A stretch of DNA of 16,835 bases from Candidatus Delongbacteria bacterium. GTDB taxonomy: Bacteria; UBA4055. Positions 8,569-15,898 of this stretch are shown here, piece after piece. The stretch's first letter is position 1; each line of letters begins with the position of its first letter. A program made the translations under genes and the position numbers. Under the pieces are notes generated by a model, which was not told the DNA's origin, made no database searches, and saw nothing but the letters and a program-made list of their open reading frames with translations. The DNA is taken from contig DMTS01000041.1 of assembly GCA_003477045.1 (NCBI GenBank), positions 5,586 through 22,420 of the forward strand, given 5' to 3'.

Positions 8569-8605
8569 TATTGAAATAATAAATATTGATTTTTATTTCA
8601 ATATT
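8569..8605. promoter_or_regulatory. Inverted repeat in the divergent promoter region (candidate operator)
   Basis: TATTGAAATAA (8569-8579) and TTATTTCAATA (8593-8603) form a perfect 11-bp inverted repeat with a 13-bp spacer. A second overlapping pair, AATATTGA (8582-8589) and TCAATATT (8598-8605), shares the right half, so TATTGA occurs twice directly, 15 bp apart, and once inverted. It sits in the 145-bp gap between two divergent operons, about 45 bp from the plus-strand start and 64 bp from the minus-strand start. No strong -35/-10 pair can be fixed in this very A/T-rich stretch. A binding site for a dimeric regulator is the likeliest reading; a chance AT-rich palindrome is the alternative. 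Confidence 0.45.
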
Positions 8606-8650
8606 AGTTAATTTATTACTCAAGAAGCGAAATCTAACTGACAGGTGAAA

Positions 8651-9493
8651 ATGCTTTCCGCAAAAATACTGGAATATTTAAGTAAAAATCTCCTGTTTGA
8701 GAACATACCGGCCGATGATCTTCAAAAGCTGGATGATTCACTTTTTCAGGTTCGTGAATACAAAAAGGACGACCTGATCATTGAGCAGAACGCAGATCCT
8801 GACGGGATATATCTCATTTTAAAAGGTTCGGTTATAATCAAAAAATCCACGATGAAAGACACAGTTGATGACGAAGCTAATAAAGAAGTTATCCTGAATT
8901 ACTGCAGCAAAAACGAATTCGTAGGAGAACTCGCTCTGGTCAGCAATAAAAAAAGGGCCGCCAATGTTTACTGCTTCAGCGAGATAGCGAAGATAATATT
9001 CGTAAATACTGATGATTTTTATAGGATATATGAGATCATACCGGGCATACAGAAAAATCTGGGTAAGACTATCGCCGAGAGGCTCGGTGAAACTTCGATT
9101 AGAGCTGCGAATGAGTCCAGTAAATATAAAAAACTTTATGAACTTCAGCTTGAAAATTCAATGAGAACAACTGAACTTCTGAAAGCTCAAAAGGAATCAG
9201 AGAAAAGAAACCAGGAACTTGTGCAGGGCCAGAAAGATATTAAGAGATCAGCCATTGTAGAAACTATCCTTACCATGGTAAATACCGTCAATTATGATTT
9301 TGCAAAGCTTGTAAACGATGCGGGTGAGGCTTACAAAAAACTGCATCCGGAAGGTTCCTCTGATGAACTTGGGGGTATATTAAAATCTATTCAGGATAAA
9401 TTAAAGCTTTATTCCGATAATTCGTCTTTGGAATTCAGTTTTGACGAACAGGGAAAAAAGATAATTATTTTTAAAAACAGGGATGAAGTATGA
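8651..9493 (+). CDS. Cyclic-nucleotide-binding domain protein with coiled coil
   Basis: 280 residues from ATG 8651. A GTG at 8645 is in frame two codons earlier, but AGG at 8643-8645 fits the ATG as its ribosome site. Residues about 13-146 are a CRP/cNMP-binding domain (LLFENIPADDLQ, then YLILKGSVIIKK), with a phosphate-binding cassette FVGELALVSNKKRAANV that keeps the expected Glu and Arg. Binding of cAMP, cGMP or a related nucleotide is therefore plausible. Residues about 155-200 form a charged coiled coil, followed by a helical region and a short basic C-terminus (GKKIIIFKNRDEV). There is no helix-turn-helix, so this is not a CRP-type transcription factor; it probably passes the ligand signal to a partner. 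It overlaps the following membrane-protein gene by 4 bp (ATGA), making that protein the obvious partner. Confidence 0.88.
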   Translation: MLSAKILEYLSKNLLFENIPADDLQKLDDSLFQVREYKKDDLIIEQNADPDGIYLILKGSVIIKKSTMKDTVDDEANKEVILNYCSKNEFVGELALVSNKKRAANVYCFSEIAKIIFVNTDDFYRIYEIIPGIQKNLGKTIAERLGETSIRAANESSKYKKLYELQLENSMRTTELLKAQKESEKRNQELVQGQKDIKRSAIVETILTMVNTVNYDFAKLVNDAGEAYKKLHPEGSSDELGGILKSIQDKLKLYSDNSSLEFSFDEQGKKIIIFKNRDEV

Positions 9494-10767
9494 GCCTATT
9501 CAGTTTTTTCCGGTTTGAAGAAAAGACCGACAAAAAGATAAAAATAGCTGCGAACCTGTCCTTTCTGGCCTGTTTCGGCGCAGCGGGATGGATCGCATCG
9601 ACCATGAATTTCTCAGCGGTAGAATTAAAGCTGAATGTTCTCGATTTCGGATTCATACTTACTTCCAACGAACTCGCTGTGATCTTCGGTTTTTTAATTT
9701 CTTTGTTACTTTCATACATCTCAGAATCAAGACTCTTAGGAATTCTTGTTTCAATGGCCGGAACAGGAATAATTCTGACTGCTTTAGCTGGTTTTGAAAA
9801 CCCGATATTCGGATTTCTTTACTCGATATTTAATGGAATACATCCCTTTGCTATAAATATGGGTATTTTTGCTTTTCTTCTTTCACTGAGCACAGAGTAT
9901 TTTGAAATGAGCAGGGATTCTCTTGTTAAACACAGCACAGACAGCTCAATGACCGCCATAATCCTAAGTAAAATTTCTGCGTATTCGCTGCTCGGAACCG
10001 CTGCAGGCTACTTAGTTGTAACGATCATGGGTTTTTTTACTTTCGACTATTTATATTATGTCCTTTACGGCTTGCTCGGGCTGCCGCTGATCGTAATAGG
10101 CATCATGAGTTCAAAACAGGCTGAAGCCGCGAAAGCTCTTAAAGAAAATGTAGAATTAATCATCCGCGGTAAATTTTATAATTTTTATATTCTTACTTTC
10201 TGCACAGCGGCTTTGAACATAATCATGGTTTTTTTCGGAGCGTTTTTTCTCGTTTACAAATTCGAAATGAGCCTCGGATTTATCGGACTGATCTTTCTTC
10301 TTCATTCCGGACTTGTGTTTTTCCTTAGAAGAAAAGCCACCGAACTGATGAAAAGCAAGGGCGAAGACCTTACGATGAAGATTCGTTACGCAGTGAGTCT
10401 ATTGTTCTTCATAATCCTGTTGATCGCTTCCGCGCCGTTCGTTGACAAAGATTCTTTTATGAAATATGTGATGTTGGGAATCCTGGCGTTGTATGGAACG
10501 ACCACATTGTTCGATAACGCTATTAAAAGTTTCATATCCTATTTTGCTTCCCCGAACGAGCAGAGATCAAACATGATGATATATACAAGGCTTATCCAGA
10601 TCGCAAAGATCATAATTCCGATATCGTCAGGAATATTGTGGCTATATTTGGATTTCTACGCTGTATTCGCGTTCGGAGCTATTCTTTCCGCTGTCTGCCT
10701 TCTCGTCGCTTTTAAGATCTACGCCGCCTATAACGACAGCGGAAATAATCCGGCCGAAGAGGGATAG
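9490..10767 (+). CDS. MFS-like polytopic membrane protein coupled to the cNMP-binding gene
   Basis: 425 residues with about 11-12 membrane segments (for example near 20-38, 52-76, 83-100, 106-133, 160-182, 187-205, 232-255, 262-278, 300-316, 326-341, 370-386 and 389-408), a polar loop near 206-228 and a short soluble tail. Layout and length fit a major-facilitator-like or nucleotide-transporter (Npt)-like carrier, but I see no diagnostic motif, so the substrate is unknown. AGGG lies 7 nt before the ATG, inside the end of the upstream gene, and the ATGA overlap implies coupled translation. Since cNMP-binding domains are known both fused to and beside transporters in other bacteria, ligand-gated transport is my inference. 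The gene is followed at once by a strong terminator. Confidence 0.75.
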   Translation: MSLFSFFRFEEKTDKKIKIAANLSFLACFGAAGWIASTMNFSAVELKLNVLDFGFILTSNELAVIFGFLISLLLSYISESRLLGILVSMAGTGIILTALAGFENPIFGFLYSIFNGIHPFAINMGIFAFLLSLSTEYFEMSRDSLVKHSTDSSMTAIILSKISAYSLLGTAAGYLVVTIMGFFTFDYLYYVLYGLLGLPLIVIGIMSSKQAEAAKALKENVELIIRGKFYNFYILTFCTAALNIIMVFFGAFFLVYKFEMSLGFIGLIFLLHSGLVFFLRRKATELMKSKGEDLTMKIRYAVSLLFFIILLIASAPFVDKDSFMKYVMLGILALYGTTTLFDNAIKSFISYFASPNEQRSNMMIYTRLIQIAKIIIPISSGILWLYLDFYAVFAFGAILSAVCLLVAFKIYAAYNDSGNNPAEEG

Positions 10768-10772
10768 AGTCC

Positions 10773-10820
10773 TATATAATAAAAAAGGCGGTCTGAAAAA
10801 ACCGCCTTTTTTATTATATA
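10773..10820. terminator. Bidirectional rho-independent terminator, perfect 20-bp stem
   Basis: Arms 10773-10792 and 10801-10820 are perfectly complementary over 20 bp (core AAAAAAGGCGGT / ACCGCCTTTTTT) around an 8-nt loop. The G/C core is flanked by A6 and T6 runs on both sides, so it can end the plus-strand transporter transcript and the minus-strand tRNA transcript. The right arm overlaps the last four bases of the tRNA-Arg gene (10817-10820). Confidence 0.93.
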
Positions 10821-10890
10821 CCCAGAGGGAATCGAACCCCCAACCGCCTGGTTCGTAGCCAGGTACTCTATCCAATTGAGCTATGGGTAC
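10817..10890 (-). tRNA. tRNA-Arg (anticodon ACG)
   Basis: The minus strand folds as a full cloverleaf of 74 nt: acceptor GTACCCA / TGGGTAT, D arm GCTC...GAGT, anticodon stem CCTGG/CCAGG with loop CTACGAA (anticodon ACG), T arm GGGGG-TTCGATT-CCCTC, and discriminator A. The first acceptor pair is G1-U72, a wobble where G-C would be usual. CCA is not encoded. ACG, deaminated to ICG, reads CGU, CGC and CGA codons. It follows the tRNA-Ser gene by 15 nt in the same transcript. Confidence 0.95.
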
Positions 10891-10905
10891 AAGTCTATTT
10901 CGATG

Positions 10906-10989
10906 CGGAGACGGTGGGATTCGAACCCACGATCCCTTTCGGGAACACGCTTTCCAAGCGTGCGCCATCAGCCACTCGACCACATCTCC
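10906..10989 (-). tRNA. tRNA-Ser (anticodon GGA)
   Basis: The minus strand folds as an 84-nt class II tRNA: acceptor GGAGATG / CGTCTCC with discriminator G, anticodon stem CACGC/GCGTG with loop TTGGAAA (anticodon GGA), a long variable arm (TTCCCGAAAGGGATC) and T arm GTGGG-TTCGAAT-CCCAC. The long variable arm and G73 are serine identity features. It reads UCC and UCU. CCA is not encoded. It is the first gene of the two-tRNA unit. Confidence 0.97.
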
Positions 10990-11012
10990 GAAGGTCTCTT
11001 CCAAGCGGGGTA

Positions 11013-11041
11013 AATATAAGGTTTTCCAATATCTAAGTCAA
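11013..11041 (-). promoter_or_regulatory. Sigma-70 promoter of the tRNA-Ser/tRNA-Arg unit
   Basis: On the minus strand, TTGACT (11041-11036) and TATATT (11018-11013) are separated by exactly 17 bp. The bases after the -10 box read TACCCCGC; a GC-rich discriminator of this kind is typical of stable-RNA promoters under stringent (ppGpp) control. Transcription should start near 11006, leaving a short leader before tRNA-Ser at 10989. The regulation is inferred from the motif. Confidence 0.8.
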
Positions 11042-11065
11042 TTTGATTAATCATATTCATTTATG

Positions 11066-11184
11066 TTTGCACATATATTTTGAGAAACGGATTTTTTACA
11101 ATCTTTGCCGCCGGTACGGGCAATTTTCATAGTTGCTTAATGATTAATGCTTTAAAATCCGTTTTGAAAAATGATATGCGCAAA
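11066..11184 (+). repeat. Palindromic element, copy 1
   Basis: Arms 11066-11095 and 11154-11184 form an imperfect inverted repeat, about 26 of 30 positions pairing with one bulge; the inner 11 bp (AAACGGATTTT / AAAATCCGTTT) are perfect. The 58-nt centre contains ATCTTTGCC, GCCGGTACG (11110-11118) and GATTAATGC (11142-11150). The same blocks occur in the same order in copy 2 on the other strand. No gene is credible here: a 63-codon frame crossing both copies has a TTG start, no ribosome site and no recognisable content. It may be a mobile palindromic repeat, a structured RNA or a folded-DNA recombination site. Confidence 0.7.
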
Positions 11185-11204
11185 TATTTAACGACATTTT
11201 TGAT

Positions 11205-11330
11205 ATACCCACATATAACATCCTCCAGATCACATTTTGATGCATTAATATTTTTATTGATTTCAACTTAATCGTACCGGCAGGTAAAGATGTTAGAAAA
11301 TATGATCTTCCGGATTTATATATGGGTTAT
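11205..11330 (-). repeat. Palindromic element, copy 2 (inverted)
   Basis: Read on the minus strand, arms 11330-11297 and 11238-11205 form an imperfect hairpin, about 28 of 34 positions pairing (blocks CCCA, ATATAA, ATCC, AGATCA and ATTTT match). The centre is again exactly 58 nt and holds ATCTTTACC, TGCCGGTACG and TATTAATGC in the same order as copy 1. It begins two bases after the stop codon of the DUF4249-like gene, so its hairpin will be the 3' end of that operon's mRNA, although no T-run follows it. Twenty AT-rich bases separate it from copy 1. Confidence 0.7.
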
Positions 11331-11331
11331 G

Positions 11332-12300
11332 TTACGGATACTTTTTCTCAAGTGACTTTACATACACTCTGTACCTGCTTCTGACCGCCGATGAATTTGA
11401 TATAGAGAATAGACCGAGCCCGTTCACCACATTGGTATATCTCTCTTCACCCCCGTACCTTGCCTCCATATACGAACGAAAAACCTGATCTGTCGAAGAA
11501 AATATGACAGTATTCATCCCTTCATGATATAAAGCGTACCAGTATATCTGAATACTGCGGAGGTAATAGTCCATAAAATCGGAGCCGTACCTTTTTTTGT
11601 CCTTGAATATCTGAGTTTCGATCGGATAATCCTCCCAGACAGTCTCGGTTGTGTCCTCGAGCCAGAAGGAAGTGTCTGTTCTGCAGATCTCATCCGGAAC
11701 TATTCTGAATGAAGCCATCCGATTTTCAAAAAGTATCGGTAGCGAATCAAATCTACAGGATACAAGTTCAAGGTCATCAAAGCTTTCTCCTCTCTTGTAA
11801 TACAAAGTATCAACAACTGAAGGATCTTCCGTTAATGATACCATTTCCACACCTGTGGCAGAATTACTGACTGTGATGTCCGTAAGCACAGGGGGGCAGA
11901 CAGTTTCCGCATGTATCATTCCATAGTCGGGATGAACTGCTTCGATCATGTATGAATATCCCTCCTTGAACCCGCCTGGAAATCCTGTTTCGGGCAGATA
12001 GTATATGCCGTGCCTGTCAATATACTCTGCAAGAGTATCAACGGGCAAATAATCACTTTCGGAAGCTGATCTTTCATAAAGTATAACAGTTGCGCCTGAT
12101 ACTCCCAGATTCCCGACATTTATTGACTCATTGACTCCGCCAGTCCGCGTCAGATAAAGGCTGTCTATCGTTGAATCCGCTTTCGCGTAGCAGTATAAAG
12201 CCAACTGTTCGCCGTATTCTGTTGAATCTCCCGTTTCGCAGGAAATTATCAGGGTAAGAACGGCCGCTGAAATCAGTATTTTTATATAAATGTTCCGCAT
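11332..12300 (-). CDS. DUF4249-like outer-membrane lipoprotein
   Basis: 322 residues. A signal peptide ends in a lipobox with Cys21 (LIISC), followed by acidic residues. The mature protein is beta-rich. Early segments resemble DUF4249 proteins: GVSGATVILYERS (107-119 region), then YLPETGFPGGFKEGYSYMIE and ETVCPPVLTDITVSNS. DUF4249 proteins usually sit next to TonB-dependent receptors and are thought to be surface-exposed partners, as here. AGGAG overlaps the receptor's TAG stop (TAGGAG), and the gap between the genes is 9 bp, so translation is coupled. It is the last gene of the operon. The domain call rests on pattern and context, since this family varies in sequence. Confidence 0.7.
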   Translation of the reverse strand: MRNIYIKILISAAVLTLIISCETGDSTEYGEQLALYCYAKADSTIDSLYLTRTGGVNESINVGNLGVSGATVILYERSASESDYLPVDTLAEYIDRHGIYYLPETGFPGGFKEGYSYMIEAVHPDYGMIHAETVCPPVLTDITVSNSATGVEMVSLTEDPSVVDTLYYKRGESFDDLELVSCRFDSLPILFENRMASFRIVPDEICRTDTSFWLEDTTETVWEDYPIETQIFKDKKRYGSDFMDYYLRSIQIYWYALYHEGMNTVIFSSTDQVFRSYMEARYGGEERYTNVVNGLGLFSISNSSAVRSRYRVYVKSLEKKYP

Positions 12301-12309
12301 TTTATTCTC

Positions 12310-14556
12310 CTAGAAAGTATAGCTTAAACGGATTGAAGGAAGAAGCGGCAGCATCGGAAATACATCTTTCACGACAGTATCATCCTCATCCCGCTCATCA
12401 TATATATACGACTGAACATTCTCTCTGTTCGTAAGATTCAGTACGCTCAGGTTCAAAAGGAGTTTTGATCCGTTCTTATAGAACCATGTATAATTTGCGC
12501 TTACATCCCATCTGAAATAATCCGGATAACGCATTTTATTTCTTCCCCCTTTTATAGGCACAATATTTTCGCTGCCGTCCTCCAGTATCTCGGTATAATA
12601 TCCGATATTTTCTGTGTATGGCCTTCCGGAGCTGTATGTAATTATGGTTCCGAAGCTCCATTTTTTGTTAATGTTATAATTGAGTGAAGTTTTAAAGCTG
12701 TGCGGCACATCCCAGTGCGCATCAAATTCATCCGCTTCCTCGTAAGGGTCGTCGATTGTCTTGACTACTTTGCCGTATGTGTATGACATATTTCCGTTGA
12801 ATTTACCCAGCTGCCTCTCGACCATCAGCTCAATGCCGTATGCGTGGGCATAACTGTTGACGAAATTACTGTCGATCACCATTTCCTCTATGATATCGTC
12901 CGTTGCAGATGTTGTCTCTTTCCAGTTCTGGAGATTCTGCATATATTTGTAATATCCTTCTATCGTGAATTTATAATCCCCGCCCGATATTCTTCTAGTC
13001 GTCTCGTAACCCAGTGCGGCATTGTCGCAGATACCGGGATCGACTGAGTCATCTATCGGGAACCAGTTGTCAACTATCTGAAGCGACTGATTCTCCTGCT
13101 GGACTGTGAAAAGATTTTGAAAATATCTGCCGCCGCTTAGAGTGACCGAACTGAAATCATTTAGCATATATTTGAGACTCAATCGCGGCGATGCCGTCAG
13201 CCTGAATGCGTCGTTTAAGATAGCGCAGTGCTCGAACCTGATACCGGGTTTTATTGTGAATTTTGAGTTCCATGTTTTTGAACCTTCTAAAAACAGCGAA
13301 TATATGTAATAGTTCCCTTCTATATCCATAAGCTCTGTTCCGGCGAACTCCTGATCGTATCTGATAAAAAACCTCTGGACTTCAAATCCTGTCTTATAAA
13401 TAAGATCATTTGAGGCAAAATATTCCGTTGTATTCTTCAATGATACATCGCCGATCTCGTTCTGGTATTTAAACGAGCCGAAAGCGTCCATATTTATTTT
13501 GAAGCTTGAATATGACAGCTTGGAATTTGAATACAATTTCGGCGAAAAAATGTGCCTCCACCTTAATGCATAGGTGTCGTTGCCCCAGCCCATGTTCATG
13601 TCGAACTGGTTGAATTTAAGATCATCAGAACCGAGATATGTACTGAAGATCAGCCTGTCGTCTGTACCAAAATCCTTATAGAGCTGACCCTGCCCGTCCC
13701 AGAAATAGTATGACGGGTATTCGTCTCCAAGCATCTTTAAGATAGGATCTATATAGCTCCTTCTTGCCGCGACCAGAAATCCGCCGCCGAGAACCGGGCC
13801 TGTGACAACTCCCTCTCCGGCAAAAAGTGAGGCTGATATATTACCCTCGAATTTCTCTTTGTTGCCGTCCCTGCTCCTTATATCGAGCACGGATCCGAGC
13901 CTTCCGCCGTATTCCGCTGGGTAAGCCGATTTGATCAGTTTTGAATCCCTTAATGCGTCTGTAATGAAGGTTGAGAATACGCCGAAAAGGTGGGAAGGAT
14001 TATACACCGGAATTTCATCATAAAGAATAAGGTTATGGTCATTATTCCCGCCGCGCACGTACAGCCCTGTAGAATAATCCGAGACAGAGACAACCCCGGG
14101 AAGGGTCTGGATAGATCTGAAAAGATCAGGCTGGATGAAAGTCGCGGATGCCTTAATATCTCTCGGTTTGATTTTTAATTGCCCGGTCCTGATGTTCATT
14201 ACCTCCTCTGTGTGCTCACCTTCACCTTCAACAACAATATCTATACCTTCAAGCTCAATAGCTTCCGGATCAAGCTTGATCTCAACTTTTCTTGACTGAT
14301 CCCTTTCAAATATAACTTCTTTTGTAAATAATTTATAGCCCAGTGCGCTTGCAACAAATTTATGCTTGCCCTGAGGTATATTTGAAATTACGAAATACCC
14401 GTTGATATTTGTTGCCGAACCCAGCGATGTTCCTTCAATATAAACATTGACATCCGCTACCGCTTCATTGGATGATGAATCTTTGACATGACCTGAAATT
14501 ACCGCTCCGGATAATGTGCTTATCAGAAACAGGGATATTAAAAGATAAATTTTCAT
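12310..14556 (-). CDS. TonB-dependent outer-membrane receptor with N-terminal carboxypeptidase-regulatory-like domain
   Basis: 748 residues. Signal peptide 1-17. Residues about 19-96 are a CarboxypepD_reg-like beta-sandwich (SGHVKDSSSNEAVADVNVYI, NGYFVISNIPQGKHKF). A plug domain follows at about 125-230 (LPGVVSVSDYSTGLYVRGGN, LILYDEIPVYNPSHLFGVFS, EYGGRLGSVLDIRSRDG). The rest is a barrel of about 22 strands ending LPSIRLSYTF, with the terminal Phe expected for BAM insertion. It imports a substrate across the outer membrane using TonB energy; the ligand is unknown. There is no STN domain and no SusD partner, so it is not a SusC/SusD pair. The gap to the MFS gene is 16 bp. It is shorter than SusC-type receptors (about 1000 residues) but normal for this receptor class. 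Confidence 0.93.
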   Translation of the reverse strand: MKIYLLISLFLISTLSGAVISGHVKDSSSNEAVADVNVYIEGTSLGSATNINGYFVISNIPQGKHKFVASALGYKLFTKEVIFERDQSRKVEIKLDPEAIELEGIDIVVEGEGEHTEEVMNIRTGQLKIKPRDIKASATFIQPDLFRSIQTLPGVVSVSDYSTGLYVRGGNNDHNLILYDEIPVYNPSHLFGVFSTFITDALRDSKLIKSAYPAEYGGRLGSVLDIRSRDGNKEKFEGNISASLFAGEGVVTGPVLGGGFLVAARRSYIDPILKMLGDEYPSYYFWDGQGQLYKDFGTDDRLIFSTYLGSDDLKFNQFDMNMGWGNDTYALRWRHIFSPKLYSNSKLSYSSFKINMDAFGSFKYQNEIGDVSLKNTTEYFASNDLIYKTGFEVQRFFIRYDQEFAGTELMDIEGNYYIYSLFLEGSKTWNSKFTIKPGIRFEHCAILNDAFRLTASPRLSLKYMLNDFSSVTLSGGRYFQNLFTVQQENQSLQIVDNWFPIDDSVDPGICDNAALGYETTRRISGGDYKFTIEGYYKYMQNLQNWKETTSATDDIIEEMVIDSNFVNSYAHAYGIELMVERQLGKFNGNMSYTYGKVVKTIDDPYEEADEFDAHWDVPHSFKTSLNYNINKKWSFGTIITYSSGRPYTENIGYYTEILEDGSENIVPIKGGRNKMRYPDYFRWDVSANYTWFYKNGSKLLLNLSVLNLTNRENVQSYIYDERDEDDTVVKDVFPMLPLLPSIRLSYTF

Positions 14557-14572
14557 TTTTCCACGCTTTTAT

Positions 14573-15877
14573 TTAGTTTGGGGACCTCGCATTACTTCCG
14601 TGGTCAGGATATTTTTTCATAGAATAGTACATTATATACATCGCTATCAGCATTACGAACGCTGCTATAAGAAAAGTGTTGTAGTAGCCGATATAGGAAT
14701 AAATAGCCACCCCGATCAAAGGAGCGAAAAGCCCCCTGAAACCGGTCATCGTTATATGAATAGACTGATAGGAACCAACCTCTTCGCTTCTGCAGAAATA
14801 AGTGCTCCCTATATCCCAGAGAAGCAGCATGCTGGCGAAAAACACGGCGAGAAAGAAATGAGCGATGAAAAGAGTATAATAAATCCTGATATTAAAAATA
14901 TCGAAATACCCCTGATAGAACTTTGTCAGCGAGAAAATCAGTATGAAGATCAATAGCGATAAAAAAGTGAAATTCCCGAACTTTCTCGGATCTGTCCTGG
15001 AAATGTAACGGCCCATAAAAGGCAAAAGAAGCAGAGAAAATAAAGTTGCCTGATTTTTATAAAATGAAACTGACGAATAACTGAGGTGAAGCTCTTTTTC
15101 AAAATAAATGGTCATAACAGGCGTAAATATCATAAATGCGAGCCCGTAAAACATAAATGCAGCTTCAAAATCCCTGTACGGTTTATTCGTTTTAACTATC
15201 GCTGCCATTTCCTTAAAAGAATTTACAACACTTTTCGTCATTGAAGTTTTAAGATGAACCGTTTTGTCTTTGTAGGGTATTTTTATAAAAATATAAGCGG
15301 ATATAATACTGATCGTTGCGGAAAGCGGATAAATGTACCTGAAAGAATAATTATGCTGATCGAGAATGAAACCGAATATGAATATCGTCACAAGCCCGGA
15401 CAGTTTGTTTATAACGGCCACATTGCTGTACAGCCTTCCGAAGTTCTCCGTTCTGTAATTCTGTTTAACTATCATGGAAAATATAGGCATGATCAGAGGC
15501 GTTGTGAAACAATAAGCGAGATAAATTGAAAGGAAAAAATAATGAAAAAACACTTCACCTCTTGTTTCAGGTGTAAAAAAAACAGCCAGCGCAAGAGGGA
15601 TCCTGGTCAGCCATACCGATATTATATAGAGTTTCTTTTTGTCCCTGAATCTTTTTATTACCTGGTTAAAAAGCACGCTGAAAAGCATCACTACCATGCT
15701 TATCTGAAAAAGAACACCGAGAAGATAGGATGGCGCATCGAGACTTTTAAGAAATATAAATTCATTCAACCCCAGAAAGCCGACGGCCATTCCTTCAAGC
15801 AATGCGCTTATAATGTGATATTTTAGAGTAACTTTCTCTTTAAGTGTCAGTCCGCTGAAATCCATAAATGAAGCCAT
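14573..15877 (-). CDS. MFS transporter
   Basis: 434 residues with about 12 membrane segments and a longer polar loop in the middle (about residues 200-230), the usual two-half MFS layout. Loop signatures include RFRDKKKLYIISVWLTRIP (loop 2-3) and NFGRLYSNVAV before the fifth segment. The substrate cannot be deduced. The ATG at 15877 is preferred over the in-frame ATG at 15865 because GGA lies 7 nt before the first and no ribosome site precedes the second. It lies between a DedA-family gene (21-bp gap) and the TonB-dependent receptor (16-bp gap), so it may take a receptor substrate across the inner membrane or export a product. That link is inferred from the operon only. Confidence 0.85.
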   Translation of the reverse strand: MASFMDFSGLTLKEKVTLKYHIISALLEGMAVGFLGLNEFIFLKSLDAPSYLLGVLFQISMVVMLFSVLFNQVIKRFRDKKKLYIISVWLTRIPLALAVFFTPETRGEVFFHYFFLSIYLAYCFTTPLIMPIFSMIVKQNYRTENFGRLYSNVAVINKLSGLVTIFIFGFILDQHNYSFRYIYPLSATISIISAYIFIKIPYKDKTVHLKTSMTKSVVNSFKEMAAIVKTNKPYRDFEAAFMFYGLAFMIFTPVMTIYFEKELHLSYSSVSFYKNQATLFSLLLLPFMGRYISRTDPRKFGNFTFLSLLIFILIFSLTKFYQGYFDIFNIRIYYTLFIAHFFLAVFFASMLLLWDIGSTYFCRSEEVGSYQSIHITMTGFRGLFAPLIGVAIYSYIGYYNTFLIAAFVMLIAMYIMYYSMKKYPDHGSNARSPN

Positions 15878-15898
15878 GCCGTTTTCCGATTGAAGAGT

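Noticed and set aside
8651..9493. CRP/FNR-type transcription factor
   Set aside because: The cNMP-binding domain is followed by a coiled coil and there is no helix-turn-helix.
10642..11004. 120-codon minus-strand frame over the tRNA genes
   Set aside because: It crosses both tRNAs, the terminator and the 3' end of the transporter gene; a chance frame.
11085..11164. Isolated 11-bp inverted repeat AAACGGATTTT / AAAATCCGTTT as a terminator
   Set aside because: It is the inner part of the longer arms of palindromic copy 1, with a 58-nt loop, so it is not a separate rho-independent terminator.
11080..11271. 63-codon plus-strand open frame in the tRNA/lipoprotein gap
   Set aside because: TTG start without a ribosome site, no recognisable content, and it runs through the two palindromic elements, which explain the sequence better.
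11066..11330. Integron attC sites
   Set aside because: The elements are attC-sized imperfect palindromes, but the expected terminal GTTRRRY/RYYYAAC core sites are not at their ends, and there is no integrase or cassette array. Kept only as one hypothesis for the repeat.
11332..14556. SusC/SusD glycan-uptake pair
   Set aside because: The receptor is about 250 residues shorter than SusC, and the partner lipoprotein is beta-rich and DUF4249-like, not the helical TPR-type SusD.
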